Translations under genes and position numbers: made by a program
Notes under the pieces: model-generated
The model's input: the letters and a program-made list of their open reading frames with translations, nothing else
The model's database searches: none
What the model was told of the DNA's origin: nothing
Shown: positions 10,820 through 21,765 of the stretch, piece after piece
Layout: every line of letters begins with the position of its first letter
Position numbering within the stretch: position 1 is the first letter of the stretch
Assembly: GCA_022702545.1 (NCBI GenBank)
Contig: JAHRBC010000005.1
Span: 4,092,001 to 4,156,000 of the forward strand
Source: Phycomyces nitens
Lineage: Eukaryota; Mucoromycota; Mucoromycetes; Mucorales; Phycomycetaceae
Reading direction: 5' to 3'
DNA: 64,000 bases

Positions 10820-13800
10820 ATGTCTTCTGCCAGCAGTATCTACAATGTCAAGTGCTATTGCACTGTATGCGGTGATAATGAGGAAGGATATACCTTTGTG
10901 ACAAGAAGAACGGCTCAACATCATAACAAAAGAGCGAGAGTAGAGGAAGCATTTAGAACTTCAAGAGGTATTTTATTTAAAACAACAGTAGTGTATTTTA
11001 ATACTAATATTATATAATAATAAAAGACTCGCAAATAAGTGTGATGGAAGTTGATACTGAGTGTAAGAAATATTTATTAAAATGTTACTAGTGTCTAACC
11101 AACTATTATATTCTATATTCGTAGCTATTCTGATTCACCAACCTGGAGCCGCGGAGGAGAGTGGTCAGACAAATGTACCTGTTTTGGAACCTGCATCCAT
11201 GTCTGACAATGATGTCTCCATTGGGAATGACGATGAAGACAATGGCGCTGGCAATGGCAATGACAGCGATGAAGAAGAAGATGTTGTTGAGATTGAGCTC
11301 GAGGAGTTGGACGCCGAAGGTTTGTATTAAATTGTTGAATAAAAGAAAAATCCTGAAAAAATTAAGTATTAATATTTTTTTTCTTTTTTACAATAGCCCC
11401 TTTTGGTGCTCCTGGTATGCCTGAGAACCCAGTTCACAAATTCGTCACCATTTTTGCTGTACTGTTCATATCCCGTTACGTGGTCAACAAGGGTTCTGTT
11501 GTCTTGATCGAGTTCATCAACAAGCTCTTGAAGATTTACGAGCAGGATTTCCAGCTTCCAACAAGTCTTCTTGGTCTCCAACGCATGACTGGATTTTCTG
11601 AGATATCCAAGGGAATCAACCGATTTGTAGCATGCCAGGATTGTCACAAAATTTATAACGAATGTACCACAGTTCCTCCCACCTGTGTGTTCCAGAAGAT
11701 TGGTTCAAACTCTGTCTGCGGGTGCAAGTTGATGAAGGAGTTGTCCGTTGGTGCCTTGACGCCCAAAAGGGTATTCGTATACCAGTCTGTCAAGCATGCC
11801 ATGAAGACACTCTTTCTTCGTCCAGGCTTTGAAGCCAAGATCAGACACTGGAATACAGATCTCAAGATTCCACAAACGATGTGTGATGTTTACGACGGTG
11901 CAATGTGGAAGGAGATCAAGGATGTGAATGGTGCCCAGTTTACAGAGGATCCACGCTCTCTCATGTTGGCCCTCAACATCGACTGGTTCCAGCCATTTGA
12001 TGGTGTAGTTCACTCTTGCAGTGCCATGTACTTGGTAGTCAACAATCTGCCTAGGGAGGAACGTTTTAAGGCAGAAAACACAATCCTCGTTGGTCTCATG
12101 CCTGGACCCAAAGAGCCAAGATCTGAAGAGATCAACCATTACCTGGAGCCGTTGGTGGATGAGTTGAATGAGCTCTATGTTGGAATGAATATTCCAACAT
12201 TTGAGAGGCCAACTGGTGCCAGTGTCCGTGCTGCACTGATGATGGTCGCCTGTGACATCCCTGCTGCCAGGAAGACAAGTGGATTCACCGCCCACAGTAG
12301 CACACGTGCATGCTATAAATGCAATAGACAGTTCTCTCGTCTGGAAGGCACAGCCAGTGTCGATTTTCGTGGGTTCGAGTTTGCTGAGTGGAGACTGGCA
12401 AATGGTGCTGAAAACCGGGTGCATGCTGAGGTGTGGAAAGGTGTAAGTACACCCTCAGAAAGACATCAGCTGGAGGTCGAAAATGGTGTTCAATGGTCGC
12501 AGCTGCATCGTCTTGGATACTTTGATCTAGTACGTGGAACGATCATCGATCCCATGCACAATCTCTTTCTGGGCACGGCAAAAAGAATGGTGGAAAAGTG
12601 GACTGCCAGTGGTCTGATCGCAGATAGAGACCTGCGCCAGATGCAGAAGATGGCTGAGACCATGGTACTGCCTGTTGGCTACAGCATGCTGAAGACGAAG
12701 ATTGGCAAGGGGTTCCCCAGGATGAAAGCTGACAAATGGAAGTCGTGGGTATTGGTGTACTCTCCGGTTTTGCTGAAGTACGTTCTTCCGTCAGACAAAT
12801 TTGCCAACTGGATCGATTTTGTGGACGCATGTCGTATTCTGGTCAAGCCAACAATAACGTATGATGATGTCGAGTCAGCTCACCTCCATCTCCAGTGATT
12901 CTGTCAATCGTGCGAAACCCTTTATCCTGCAACAATCCTCACCTGCAACATGCACCTGCACCTTCATCTTCGCAATACAATTTGTGATTTTGGACCCGTG
13001 TACAGTTACTGGCTCTTTGGCTTTGAGAGATTTAACAGCTTGTTAAAAAACATTAACACAAACAGAAAAGATGGTTTCGAGATGACGTATATGAAGAACT
13101 TCCTAGAAGATACTTACAAAAAAGACTATGTCCATGCCACTTTCCTTAATTCAAACCATGCCCTCTTCTCTCCTGTCCTTCAAAAACTCACCTCGACCAC
13201 ACCTGCCATCATCTCCTCTCCTTCCAACACGCACTGCACCTTTGACTTGCAAAACTTTGTCCAACTTTCCTTAAACGCATCAATTCCTGTCAAAGGCAAC
13301 GAACCACTCCCTCCTTCCGCATTCCCTCTTTCAACAAGTAGAATATCATCAATAAGTGATATTCATTATCCTTATTTGTTGGAGTACTACAAACAAACCT
13401 ATGACATACCAGACCTTGTTCATTATCACCATGCCTTCCTCTCTCCATTCTTTGTTGACAATCAGGTCCAAAAACTGAAATCAATTGATCTTCTTGGTCA
13501 AACATATGTTGGCAAAAGTAGCTCCATCAGTCGTGGCTCTTTTGTGCAGGCATTGTTCCTTGGTAGATTTGGAGATCATGCAAATGCATATACTGGACAA
13601 ATTCAATACCTCTTCACTCATTCCTTTATGCCGCCAACAAACCAAGATGTCTGTTCATTCCATGGCATTCAGCATACCCAACACGTTTTCACTTTTGTCC
13701 GATGGCTTCCTCTGTCTCCTGATAGATCGTGAGAAGATGATGGTGTTGACATTTGCCTGCCTGAATTTTCTGACGATGACTTTCAGTGCATCTTGCCTGT

Positions 13801-13897
13801 ACATCGAATCTTGCTGGAGGTGGCAACTGCTGAATGCACAGAAAACAATATGACAACAACACTGGTAATTCCTCTACCAAAGAAACAATATGCTTAA
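10820..13897 (+). pseudogene. CMC-2 Tnp2-like transposase, two in-frame stops
   Basis: Same architecture as the CMC-1 transposase: exon 1 at 10820 (MSSASSIYNVKCYCTVC, basic HHNKRARVEE), a small exon near 11022-11059 (MEVDTE), an acidic exon about 11127-11320 (NDSDEEEDVVEIELEELD), then a main exon from about 11397. Landmarks are DWFQPFDGVVHSCSAMYL, LVGLMPGPKEPRSEE, CYKCNRQF, IIDPMHNLFLGTAKRM and YSYWLFGFERFNS. A single frame runs to 13897 but is stopped by TGA at 12896-12898 (after AHLHLQ, where another copy has Arg) and TGA at 13730-13732 (in DRS-stop-EDDGVDIC, where other copies have Arg). Otherwise full length, so a recent casualty. Confidence 0.85.
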
Positions 13898-14019
13898 TAA
13901 AAATATATGCCTTCCTCTTTCCTTCAAAACAAATATTTCTTTACCTCTAAATATATATTATTAAGATAAAGTGCAATGATCAGTTTGAGAAGAGTATTGT
14001 TTTAAAAAATCAAAAAAAT

Positions 14020-15148
14020 TTATTTGTCATCTCTGATGGTCCACTGTGGTGGGGGAGGAAACATGCTGGCAGGGACTGGTTTTTCCACCACAGCGACAAG
14101 AGATCTTCTGATCAGCTGTCGAGCATTGTTGCCCAAGTTGGCACGGGCATACAAGTCAACCATTCCAAGGAATTGGTTGAACTAAAGGACAATTAGTTTC
14201 TATTTATTATATTTCAAAAACAATAAACTTGGCTGGAAAACAATTTACCTTGTCACTTCGCCAACTTGGGCGCTGGACGCGAATGATGTGTACACCTGGG
14301 ACTCCAGGTGTCTCATCACCAGACTCGCCTTCGGACATTGCTTCTTCCTGGAGAAGATTGGAGCAATCCTTCTCCATGGCGGCATCAATGGCAGCCTTGT
14401 TCTTGGCATAGGCAAGGCCATGGCGTTTGAGGTGCTAGAGAGCAATTTATATTAATATTACTCTTAAAACTAAGCTCTGATTAGAATATAAAACACAACT
14501 TACATCACCCTCATGAGAAGAGCGCCGTGTCTTTGCCTTTGAGGTATCCCTCTTACTAGGATCCTCTTTCTCCTGGCGCCACCAACTGCGGAAGTTTGTG
14601 TGAAGCTTGTTACGAATGTCACTTTTTTGCAACTTGGAGTTGCGAGAATTTGACATCAGGTAGCTTATCATGTTTGCCACCAACTCTTTGTTCGGGCTTT
14701 TGTTGAAGTGGACTTTGGTGTTCCACCTGAGCTTGTTGTTGTTGGCCTCAATTTCGCCCTGGTTGTTCGACTTGAACGTTGGCGACCACAGGTAGTCATT
14801 AATAAGTCTCTATTTTATAGCATTAAATTAGTGGATTATTATTACTCTGTTACTTACAAGCACTTTAGTAATGTCCTTTGCTCGTGGCTCAGGAATACCG
14901 TCAACAGGAGTGCCGACAACTGGGGCCACGGCAACAGGAACCACTGGCACAGCATTTGAAGGCTGACCAGCGTTGGTGTTGTCTCCAACAAGTACACCGA
15001 TTCTACCATTCATCGTGGTAATCTCTCTTTGCACTGAAACCATGTTAGTGCCCATGGTCACCATATATTTCTCCATGGCTATCATTTTCTCCATCATCTG
15101 AGAAGCCTCAGAACTGGGTCGAGGAGCAAGATTACGTCTGTTTGCCAT
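14020..15148 (-). CDS. CMC-2 accessory protein, four exons, intact by inspection
   Basis: Spliced CDS: 15148-14858, 14809-14504 (306 nt), 14434-14249 (186 nt) and 14181-14020, all with GT-AG borders and no stop in the joined frame. It starts MANRRNLAPRPSSEAS, followed by a Met-rich helical segment and a Pro/Val linker. Exon 2 has KLRWNTKVHFNKSPNKELV and a basic region. Exon 3 has AMSEGESGDE and RPSWRSDK. Exon 4 ends FPPPPQWTIRDDK. Total about 314 residues. No catalytic motif is visible. The basic stretches and invariant pairing with the transposase suggest a DNA-binding helper comparable to TnpA of plant CACTA elements; this is inference from context. Confidence 0.75.
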
Positions 15149-15568
15149 AGTCTAAAAAATATAAAATAATATATTACTCAATTATCAATTATCTTTATTT
15201 TATGGGGTCTTATAAAATATGTAATATCTTATACATACAATTGTTTTATTAAAAGTTTTAGGGAACCAGAAGAGTGTGTTGTGTGAGAACAGGTCTTTTA
15301 GAATATAAAATACAGAGTATTTATAACTAAAGATAGTTTGGTGGGTGGATCCAAAAAGACTTCTTGTACACATTAATGAACAGCACCATTATTGCTTTTG
15401 GATTCTATCCATTACACCTATTCTGTCTCTGTTTCAAATTATATATCCTTGTATTTTTTTGTCTTTTTTGCCCTTTTTTCCTTTCTCTTGTTTCCTTATA
15501 TCCAGGCCTATTTTTTCTTTCTTTTTTACACCTCTTTACACTAAAAAATTGGTGGCTTCTTTATAAAC

Positions 15569-16995
15569 ATGCGCTCATTCCAATACATCCTGCCTGCATT
15601 GCTCATCCACACAATCTGTGGTCAGTTGAATGTGCCTTTAGCATCTCGCAAATTATCCTGACTCTCTTTTTTTATTTTATAGACCTCTTCAACTCACACA
15701 GCTTATTATTTGGTTCAATCATCAATATTGAGCTAAAAAAATCTTTTCGTGTCAAACAATTTTCTATACTAACGTTGCTTATTTTATTGTAGACCACACC
15801 ACCAATCACCCCATCTACCTCTTTCTTCATATACGATTGGAATCATAATGGTAATATCTTTTCTTAGTCTTTATATGTTTTATAATATTATTCTGATCCT
15901 CTCTTTTTCTCTTATAGACCTCCGCCACTCACACGGTCTATTATATGGGTATCGTCATCAGTGTCATGGTAAAAAAGAACCTTTTGGTGTCAAACTTTTT
16001 TTTGTCCAACGTTGTTTATTCTACTTGGGTCACCCCCATCACCCCCTGTCCGTCTCTTCCATCATCTACGACTGGTTATCATAATGGTAATGCCATTTCT
16101 TGGTCTATACTTTTCTATAATATTATTCTTATTCTCTCTTTTTATTTTATAGACATATTCCATTCACACGCCTATTATATGGTATGATCATCAGTGGCAT
16201 GGTAAAAAATCGTGTCAAATAATTTTCTCCTTTAACATTTCTTATTCTACTATAGACCGCCGCCATCAATCACCCCATCTGGCTCCCCCATCATCCTCAA
16301 CTGTTATCATAATGGTAATGCTGTCTCTTAGTATTTATGCTTTCCATAACACTATTCTGATTCTCTTTTATCTTATAGACCTCCTCTACTCAAATGGTCT
16401 ATTATATGGTATCGTCATTGGTGGCTTGGTAAAAAAAATATTTTCGTGTCAAACTATTTTCTCCTCTATCGTTTCTTATTCTACTATAGGCCACCGCCAT
16501 CAATCACCCCATCTGGCTCCTCTATCATCTACGGCTGATTATCATAATGGTAATGTCATTTCTTGGTCTTTATGATTTTCTATAATATTATTCTGGCTAT
16601 TTACTAATATTGTTCTATAATCTTAATAAGAATCTATTGTTGGCTGTTACATAACATCCCTCTACTTAATTGCCATCTCTGCTTCTGGTATGTAAATCAA
16701 TTTTTCTATCACTCAATTCACCCATATTAATTTATTTTACCCCATCTCTAGTCAACCTAATCATACCAGATGCCATGCCGCACAACTCATCCCCTCTTTG
16801 TCCATTCTTATCCATCCCTTACAATGTAAGTATAATATACCTCTCATCTTGAACAACACCCGCACTCTTGAATGTATGTCACTAATACTACCTTTATTAT
16901 ATAAGAACACTGCCGCAACCACCCAAACTGTCATCGGACCCTATTTTCAGGTATTGTTCAGTAGTGAAACACCCGATCCAAGTAGTATCAAGTAG
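15569..16995 (+). CDS. MEX-2: putative secreted mini-exon cargo gene of CMC-2
   Basis: Signal-peptide exon 15569-15620 (MRSFQYILPALLIHTIC). A exons about 15683-15732, 15918-15968, 16153-16201 and 16379-16428; B exons 15793-15850, 16029-16086, 16256-16314 and 16490-16549. Then a possible 57-nt exon (16631-16687), a 74-nt exon 16752-16825 (LIIPDAMPHNSSPLCPF) and the 90-nt last exon 16906-16995 (GPYFQVLFSSETPDPSSIK, stop). One pair fewer than MEX-1. The last two exons join in frame, and A1-B1 gives LFNSHSLLFGSIINIE then TTPPITPSTSFFIYDWNHN. The first A donor is CT/GC-like and the second B acceptor has lost AG. Some exon combinations give stops, so the mature mRNA cannot be predicted. Function unknown; a secreted peptide is the inference. 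Confidence 0.48.
15683..16549 (+). repeat. Tandem array of four exon-intron units
   Basis: Four A/B pairs with unit starts at 15683, 15918, 16153 and 16379. It is colinear with the MEX-1 array, with one pair fewer next to the last B exon. Confidence 0.82.
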
Positions 16996-17530
16996 GCCGG
17001 TAGAAGCGGCGAGGATAGACAGTAATAGTATTAGAGCTTGTGTATAGAACCATTCTATTCTTTCCAATAAACACAAATATAAACCATAAAAAACCTAATA
17101 AGTACGGGATATAAAATAATTGAGAGTATATCACTGGCTAAGAGTAATAAAAAACGATACCAAAATCAAAGAAACACTAGTGTGTGGTGTAGTCTAGGTA
17201 CCTAGACTATACTTTTACAATTGTTAACGACGAATCATAGTGAGCCTCATCATTATGTTTTAATAGCCTTATTAAAGTATTACACATAAAATTAAGCTTT
17301 ACACAGGCCATTCTGGTATTCACTTCAAGTTGACATATTAAGAATACCAACTCCCCTTACTAGTATCACCCCTAGTGGAAAAAGCACTAGTGTTTAGTGC
17401 GAAAATGTCCAGGAGTCAAAGGTACCTTGTGTACTAGACATTTGTTTACATAAACTCTAGTGTATACATTAACTATGTCCACTTTTACACTCACCTGTAC
17501 ACCAGTGTATATCAAATTGTTTTCCCAGTG
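16996..17530. other. CMC-2 right subterminal region, non-coding
   Basis: Poly(A)-signal-like AATAAA near 17065, then AT-rich DNA with scattered short motifs resembling the ends (CACTAGTG near 17180 and 17390, CACTGG near 17130, ACCAGTG near 17502). Such subterminal copies of the end motif are typical transposase-binding sites in CACTA elements. No gene. Confidence 0.55.
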
Positions 17531-17890
17531 ATAGACAAGCTGTGCAATCCTGATGGAGAGTACACCCACGAGAGGGACCATGGTGCTTTGTGGCATGCCA
17601 CTTAGCCTTTTATTTTTATTTTATTTTTATCCTTTTCTAGTTTTTTTCGCGCAGGAAAAGTTGTCTGTCTGTTCTCCTTCCTTCTCCCTTCCACTGTTAC
17701 AAATATTATGCAGCTGCGAAGAGGAGAGTTGGGTCCAGCTTTCATCCCAGTACTGTTAGCTCCCCACTTTTCCTCTCTTTTTTTGTCTTTTGTCCCTAAG
17801 ACTTTTTTTCCTTCACCTTTCGTACTTGAGATGCTACATGATCTATAGATCGCCAGCAATATATCTCGTAATAAAAAAATAATTTTTAAC
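17531..17890 (+). mobile_element. LINE-A1, right part (ORF2 end and 3' UTR)
   Basis: Continues the element from 3236. ORF2 ends DKLCNPDGEYTHERDHGALWHAT with a stop at 17603-17605. The 3' UTR is pyrimidine-rich and ends GATCGCCAGCAATATATCTC and an A-rich tail. Its last bases join the 15-mer CTGAGCTAAATGGGC at 17891. Confidence 0.85.
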
Positions 17891-17905
17891 CTGAGCTAAA
17901 TGGGC
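17891..17905 (-). repeat. tRNA 5'-end fragment at the LINE 3' junction (also 18571-18585)
   Basis: CTGAGCTAAATGGGC is the reverse complement of GCCCATTTAGCTCAG, which differs by one base from nt 1-15 of the tRNA-Thr gene at 46872. The identical 15-mer (same T) recurs at 18571-18585, right after LINE-A2. It therefore looks like a target-site duplication made when LINE-A2 inserted at the site already used by LINE-A1. Confidence 0.7.
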
Positions 17906-18570
17906 GCTCCTTGCCTGCCGCCCTCTTCTGGAAGTAGATCCTGTGTTGTTTCTGCCTGCAACTCGCATTGAACGTGGCCGTTTAGTTTGTTAGAGAATGG
18001 GCTGGCTTCCTGGTAAGCCTAGAGAGTGCACTTGCCAACAGGACCATACTTCAAGACGCCATCTCCAAACCTGCACTGCCATTCCTTCTCACCTCCTTGC
18101 CATTCTTCCTCCTCCTCCCACTCCTGATATCAACACCATTGACTATGCCCTCACTTCCCTGCCTACCACTGCTACCACACGCCCCTCCTACTGGACTGCC
18201 ATCCTTACCATCCTCTGGCATATTGACATCCTCTGTAACCCAGATGGAGACTATGCCCATGAGACTGATCATGGCCTTTCTTGGCATTAGTTTAGCTAGA
18301 TTTCTTTTCTTTCTTTCCACTCTTTCTGAAATGTTTCTTGTTCTGTAAATCTGTCTCCTCCCTTTCACTGTTACACCTTTTTACACAGCTGCAAAGTAGA
18401 GAGCAGGTTCAGGCTTTTAGCTTAGTATGATTTGTTTCCCTTCTCCCCCTCTACTTTTTTTGTCTTTGTGATTTCCTTAGACTTTTTTGTTCCTCTCTTT
18501 TGCACCTGGGATGCTATATGATCTATAGATCGCCAGCATTATATCCCTATAATAAAAAATAATCTTTAAT
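17906..18570 (+). mobile_element. LINE-A copy 2, 5'-truncated
   Basis: Only the last about 130 codons of ORF2 and the 3' UTR are present. The frame begins LLACRPLLEVDPVLFLPAT, has a TAG just before MGWLPGKPREC (17997) where LINE-A3 reads Trp, and ends HETDHGLSWH at 18290. It keeps the CQQDHTSRRHLQTC cluster. 5' truncation is usual for LINE insertions by target-primed reverse transcription. Confidence 0.85.
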
Positions 18571-18597
18571 CTGAGCTAAATGGGCATATCTGTGCTC

Positions 18598-19578
18598 TGA
18601 CACGGTGTGTTGTGGTGTTGTCGGCCTCAGTCGCAACCCGATTTTTGGGCCGTTTTGGGTAGCCAAGGTCACTGACGGTGCAGGTAGTCGTGACGTGGTC
18701 CTCAATTTATTTCATTTGCCGATGGCGGGCGAGGACCTTTGCACCTTTTCCCTTTAACATTTTTTCTTGCCTCTCAATTTTTCTAATTTTTCCTTAACAA
18801 AACCTTTTCCCCTTTCTTTCGATTTCCACTCACACTAAAATTTAGTGTTGTGTTTTGTTGTACACTTCTTTAACAATTTTGGTAAAGAATCTCTTGTTAG
18901 TCAAGTCTACAAATCTCCCAACAATTTTCTCATTTATTTAGTTTTATTATTATTTTTATTTTTATTGATTCTATTCTATCCAATCTTCTGTCAACTCTTC
19001 TGTATGTTATTTTATGATTTCATACAACATCTTTCTATTATTTTATCATATATTATTTTATCCAACAATTAGTATAAATATCTCAAAATCAAACACTCAA
19101 TAAACAATGTCAAATTCTGATACAAGTTTCTTCTCTGACAAAGTTGTCTGAATCCTTATTCTTTCTTGTGAATTTCTTCCGTTATATTTTGTTTCTTACC
19201 AAGTCTTCGTGGAAGATTGGTTGTTCTTTATATTTTTATTTGTATTAGTCAAGTCTTCTTGGAAGATTGACTACCCCCTTTTTTTTTATTCTCATTTGTA
19301 TCCCTGTGCTGTATTTCGTTATTGATTCACCTGTGGTGAAGTTAATATCATATATTTGTATCCATCCTATTTGTATCCCCTTTTGCTCTCACTTTTGTGA
19401 AAGCATTTCTTATTCCTGTTCTTGTAGTCACTTTGGTAACAAAGCGACTATCTTATTTGCACCCGTTTCCTCCTTTTCGAACCTATTCTTCCTCCATTCC
19501 GGATTTCGATCCATATTACTACCCGTACCTTTCTTTTCTCGTCCACCTCCTACACACAACAAAGTACCACACGCGTCA
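18598..19578 (+). repeat. Solo LTR, alpha family
   Basis: Starts TGACACGGTGTGTTGTGG and ends CCACACGCGTCA, giving the alpha-family inverted ends TGACAC/GCGTCA. Flanked by a 4-bp duplication GCTC (18594-18597 and 19579-19582). It lies 12 bp from the tRNA fragment 18571-18585 on the side that would be upstream of that tRNA. No internal coding region remains. Confidence 0.8.
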
Positions 19579-20455
19579 GCTCATTACCTTCCTTCTAGCT
19601 ATTTATTGTCTTTCCTTCATCTTCACCATCCCCAATCCTCCTCTCTCGCCTCCCTTCGTCAGAACCCACTGCTTCTCAGCATCCCACTTGATCTGAATGT
19701 TCATTCTTCCAATGCCTTGTCACGTCACTTTGAGTCTTTTTGACAACAAAAGTTTGACCAATTCAGGGGGTCCACAAGCCAAATCCTGCTCCTTGCCTGC
19801 CGCCCTCTTCTGGAAGTGGATCCAGTGTTGTTTCTGCCTGCAACTCGTGTAGAACGTGGTTGTTTAGTTCGTTGGAAAATGGGATGGCTTCCTGGTAAAC
19901 CCAGAGAGTGTACTTGCCAACAGGACCACACCTCAAGACGCCATCTCCAAACCTGTACTGCCATTCCTTCTGACCTCCTTGCTCTCCTCCCTTCTCCTCC
20001 TACCCCTGATATCAATACCATTGACTATGCCCTCACATCCCTTCCTACCACAGCTTCCACACGCCTCTCCTACTGGACTGCCCTCCTTACCATCCTCTGG
20101 CATATTGACACCCTCTGTAACCCAGATAGAGACTATGCCCATGAGACTGAACACAGCCTATCTTGGCATTAACTTAGCTAGTTTTCTTTCCTTTCCTTTC
20201 CTTCCTCTCCTTCTGAAACGTTTCTTGCTCTGCAATTCTGTCTTCTCCCTTTCACTGTTACACCTTTTTACACAGCTGCAAAGCGGAGAGCAGGTTCAGA
20301 CTTTAAGCTTAGTATGATTTGTTTCCTTTCTCTCCCTCTACTTTTTTTGTCTTTGTGATTTCCTAAGACTTTTTGTTCCTCTCTTTTGCACCTGGGATGC
20401 TATATAATCTATAGATTGCCAGCATTATATCCCTATAATAAAAATAATCTTTAAT
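19579..20455 (+). mobile_element. LINE-A copy 3, 5'-truncated
   Basis: Homology to LINE-A1 ORF2 begins right at the LTR border: AHYLPSSYLLSFLHLHHPQ matches AHSLPSGCLLSLILLHHPQ. A TGA follows at 19741. Then LEVDPVLFLPATRVERGCLV, WKMGWLPGKPREC and the CQQDHTSRRHLQTC cluster run to LSWH at 20172. The 3' UTR ends with the A-rich tail and the 15-mer CTGAGATAAACGGGC. The region after 19741 shows the intact ORF2 C-terminus that LINE-A1 and LINE-A2 have lost. Confidence 0.82.
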
Positions 20456-20470
20456 CTGAGATAAACGGGC
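20456..20470 (-). repeat. tRNA 5'-end fragment after LINE-A3
   Basis: CTGAGATAAACGGGC is the reverse complement of a tRNA start (GCCCGTTTATCTCAG), matching nt 1-15 of tRNA-Thr at 46872 except one base. An alpha LTR begins 9 bp further on (20480). The rest of this tRNA gene is missing from the window. Confidence 0.65.
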
Positions 20471-20479
20471 TTATTGCCG

Positions 20480-21011
20480 TGACACATGTGTTGTGGGCAG
20501 GTTTGGTTTTGACTATGAAGCCAGACCAAGGGCCCAGACATAGACGTAGGAGGGGTCAGAGGCCAGACAAGTCCGAGTAAGAAGTCCAAGCCAAGTGAGT
20601 TGGATGGGTTTCCAGTGAGGTGATGTTGGCAGGGCAATCCCCAAGTTTCTATATTTTTCCTTCTTCCCAGTTTTTTCCTGTTTTTATTTTATCATATTTA
20701 TTTATTTCCTTTTTAATATTATTTCCTTTTCTATTTCTTTTGTGTATCCTTGACACCTTCTTGCAGGATTGCACCATTTTACACCTCTTTAAACAATTAT
20801 CTTCATACAATGTACTTCTTCCATTTTTACCTTTATTATTTTTACAATATTTTTATACTATACTTTATCACACTTGTCTAGAATTACATCATTTTATTCA
20901 CTTATTTCTTTATTCTTTGTTTTACCTTGACTGCAATAGCACAATTCCATCTATTTATTTTATTATTTTCGGTTATTCTTTTTCGATTCTGAATGTCTAT
21001 AAAAGACATGT
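20480..21011 (+). repeat. Alpha-family LTR, 3'-truncated
   Basis: Starts TGACACATGTGTTGTGGG and follows the LTR at 30632 closely up to TGTCTATAAAAGACAT (near 21010), where LINE-B sequence begins. Many differences from the 30632 copy are C-to-T or G-to-A (for example CCAGACCAAGGGCCCAGACA for CCGGACCAAGGGCCCGGACA), suggesting deamination at CpG. Confidence 0.78.
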
Positions 21012-21689
21012 CCATTTGCCATTGATAAAGTCTACTTGGGCAGAATGTGTTGAGTGAGCAATGTCATTGGAGATAAAAATATAGTCTATGGGCAAAGTTG
21101 TAGTTCCCCTACAGAAAGTTGGGCATGAACGCGTGTTGGGAGAAGCATGGCAATCTGTAAAGTTTGTAGACAGTAGAGAGAGCCAGGAAGTAGGAACTCG
21201 TAGCTGTGGTCCATTGGGGTTAGTTAAGTAGTTGTAGTCCCCAGCTATCACAAGTCAAGGTGAAGAAGCAAGATTCTGGAAGGAGGGCAGTGATGTAAGT
21301 CTGTTGAAAAAAGTATATCGAGGGGAAGGTTGAGCAGGAGTGTAAAGGACCAAGACTTCAAAGGGTTCAAACTTGTTGTCAGCATGAGTGACAAAAGCCA
21401 AAAGAACTTGTCGGTCGAGGGAAGAGTAGTGAGAAGAGAGGATAATATCGGGAGAGAGAGAAACCAATCCGCAGTGGGCAGACCAAAGGCTATGAGAAGC
21501 TTGGAATTCTATGTGGAGGGTGTCTTGTAAGTCAGGAGAGGCGTGTGTTTCTTGAAGAGCAAGTAGTTGAAGGGATTGCATCCTTAGAAATCTAATAAAA
21601 AGTTGTTGTTTGTTCATGTCATTTACTTTGGCTAGACCCCTACAATTGAGGGATCCAAATTGAATATCATAGTGGTGTACTCTATTCAT
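21012..21689 (-). pseudogene. LINE-B ORF2 endonuclease domain, truncated
   Basis: Start MNRVHHYDIQFGSLNCRGL at 21689 with the APE-type endonuclease signature (SLNCRGL, LLALQETHAS). A TGA at 21255-21257 interrupts the frame, which resumes as LVIAGDYNYLTNP (catalytic GDxN-like) and PIDYIFISNDI. The protein would nick target DNA. The final SDH motif and all of the RT are missing. Confidence 0.75.
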
Positions 21690-21765
21690 AAGTATCTATT
21701 AGGGGTTTTGACTGCGTGACCAGACTTGGTGGTGTAGGTCGACTTGAAGGAGGCATCAGTGGGGT

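Larger units (their letters stand above)
10600..17530 (+). mobile_element. CMC-2: CACTA-like DNA transposon
   Basis: Left end CACTAGTGGCCAAGTTGCCC at 10600, alignable to the CMC-1 left end through CCCTGAA; right end, read inward, CACTGGGAAAACAATTTGA from 17530. Same gene order as CMC-1. The transposase has two stops but the accessory gene is intact by inspection. It is joined head-to-tail with CMC-1. Confidence 0.85.

Noticed and set aside
20620..21057. 145-aa Phe/Leu-rich ORF resembling a membrane protein
   Set aside because: It is T-rich LTR sequence; the same ORF recurs in the related LTR at 30913-31179.
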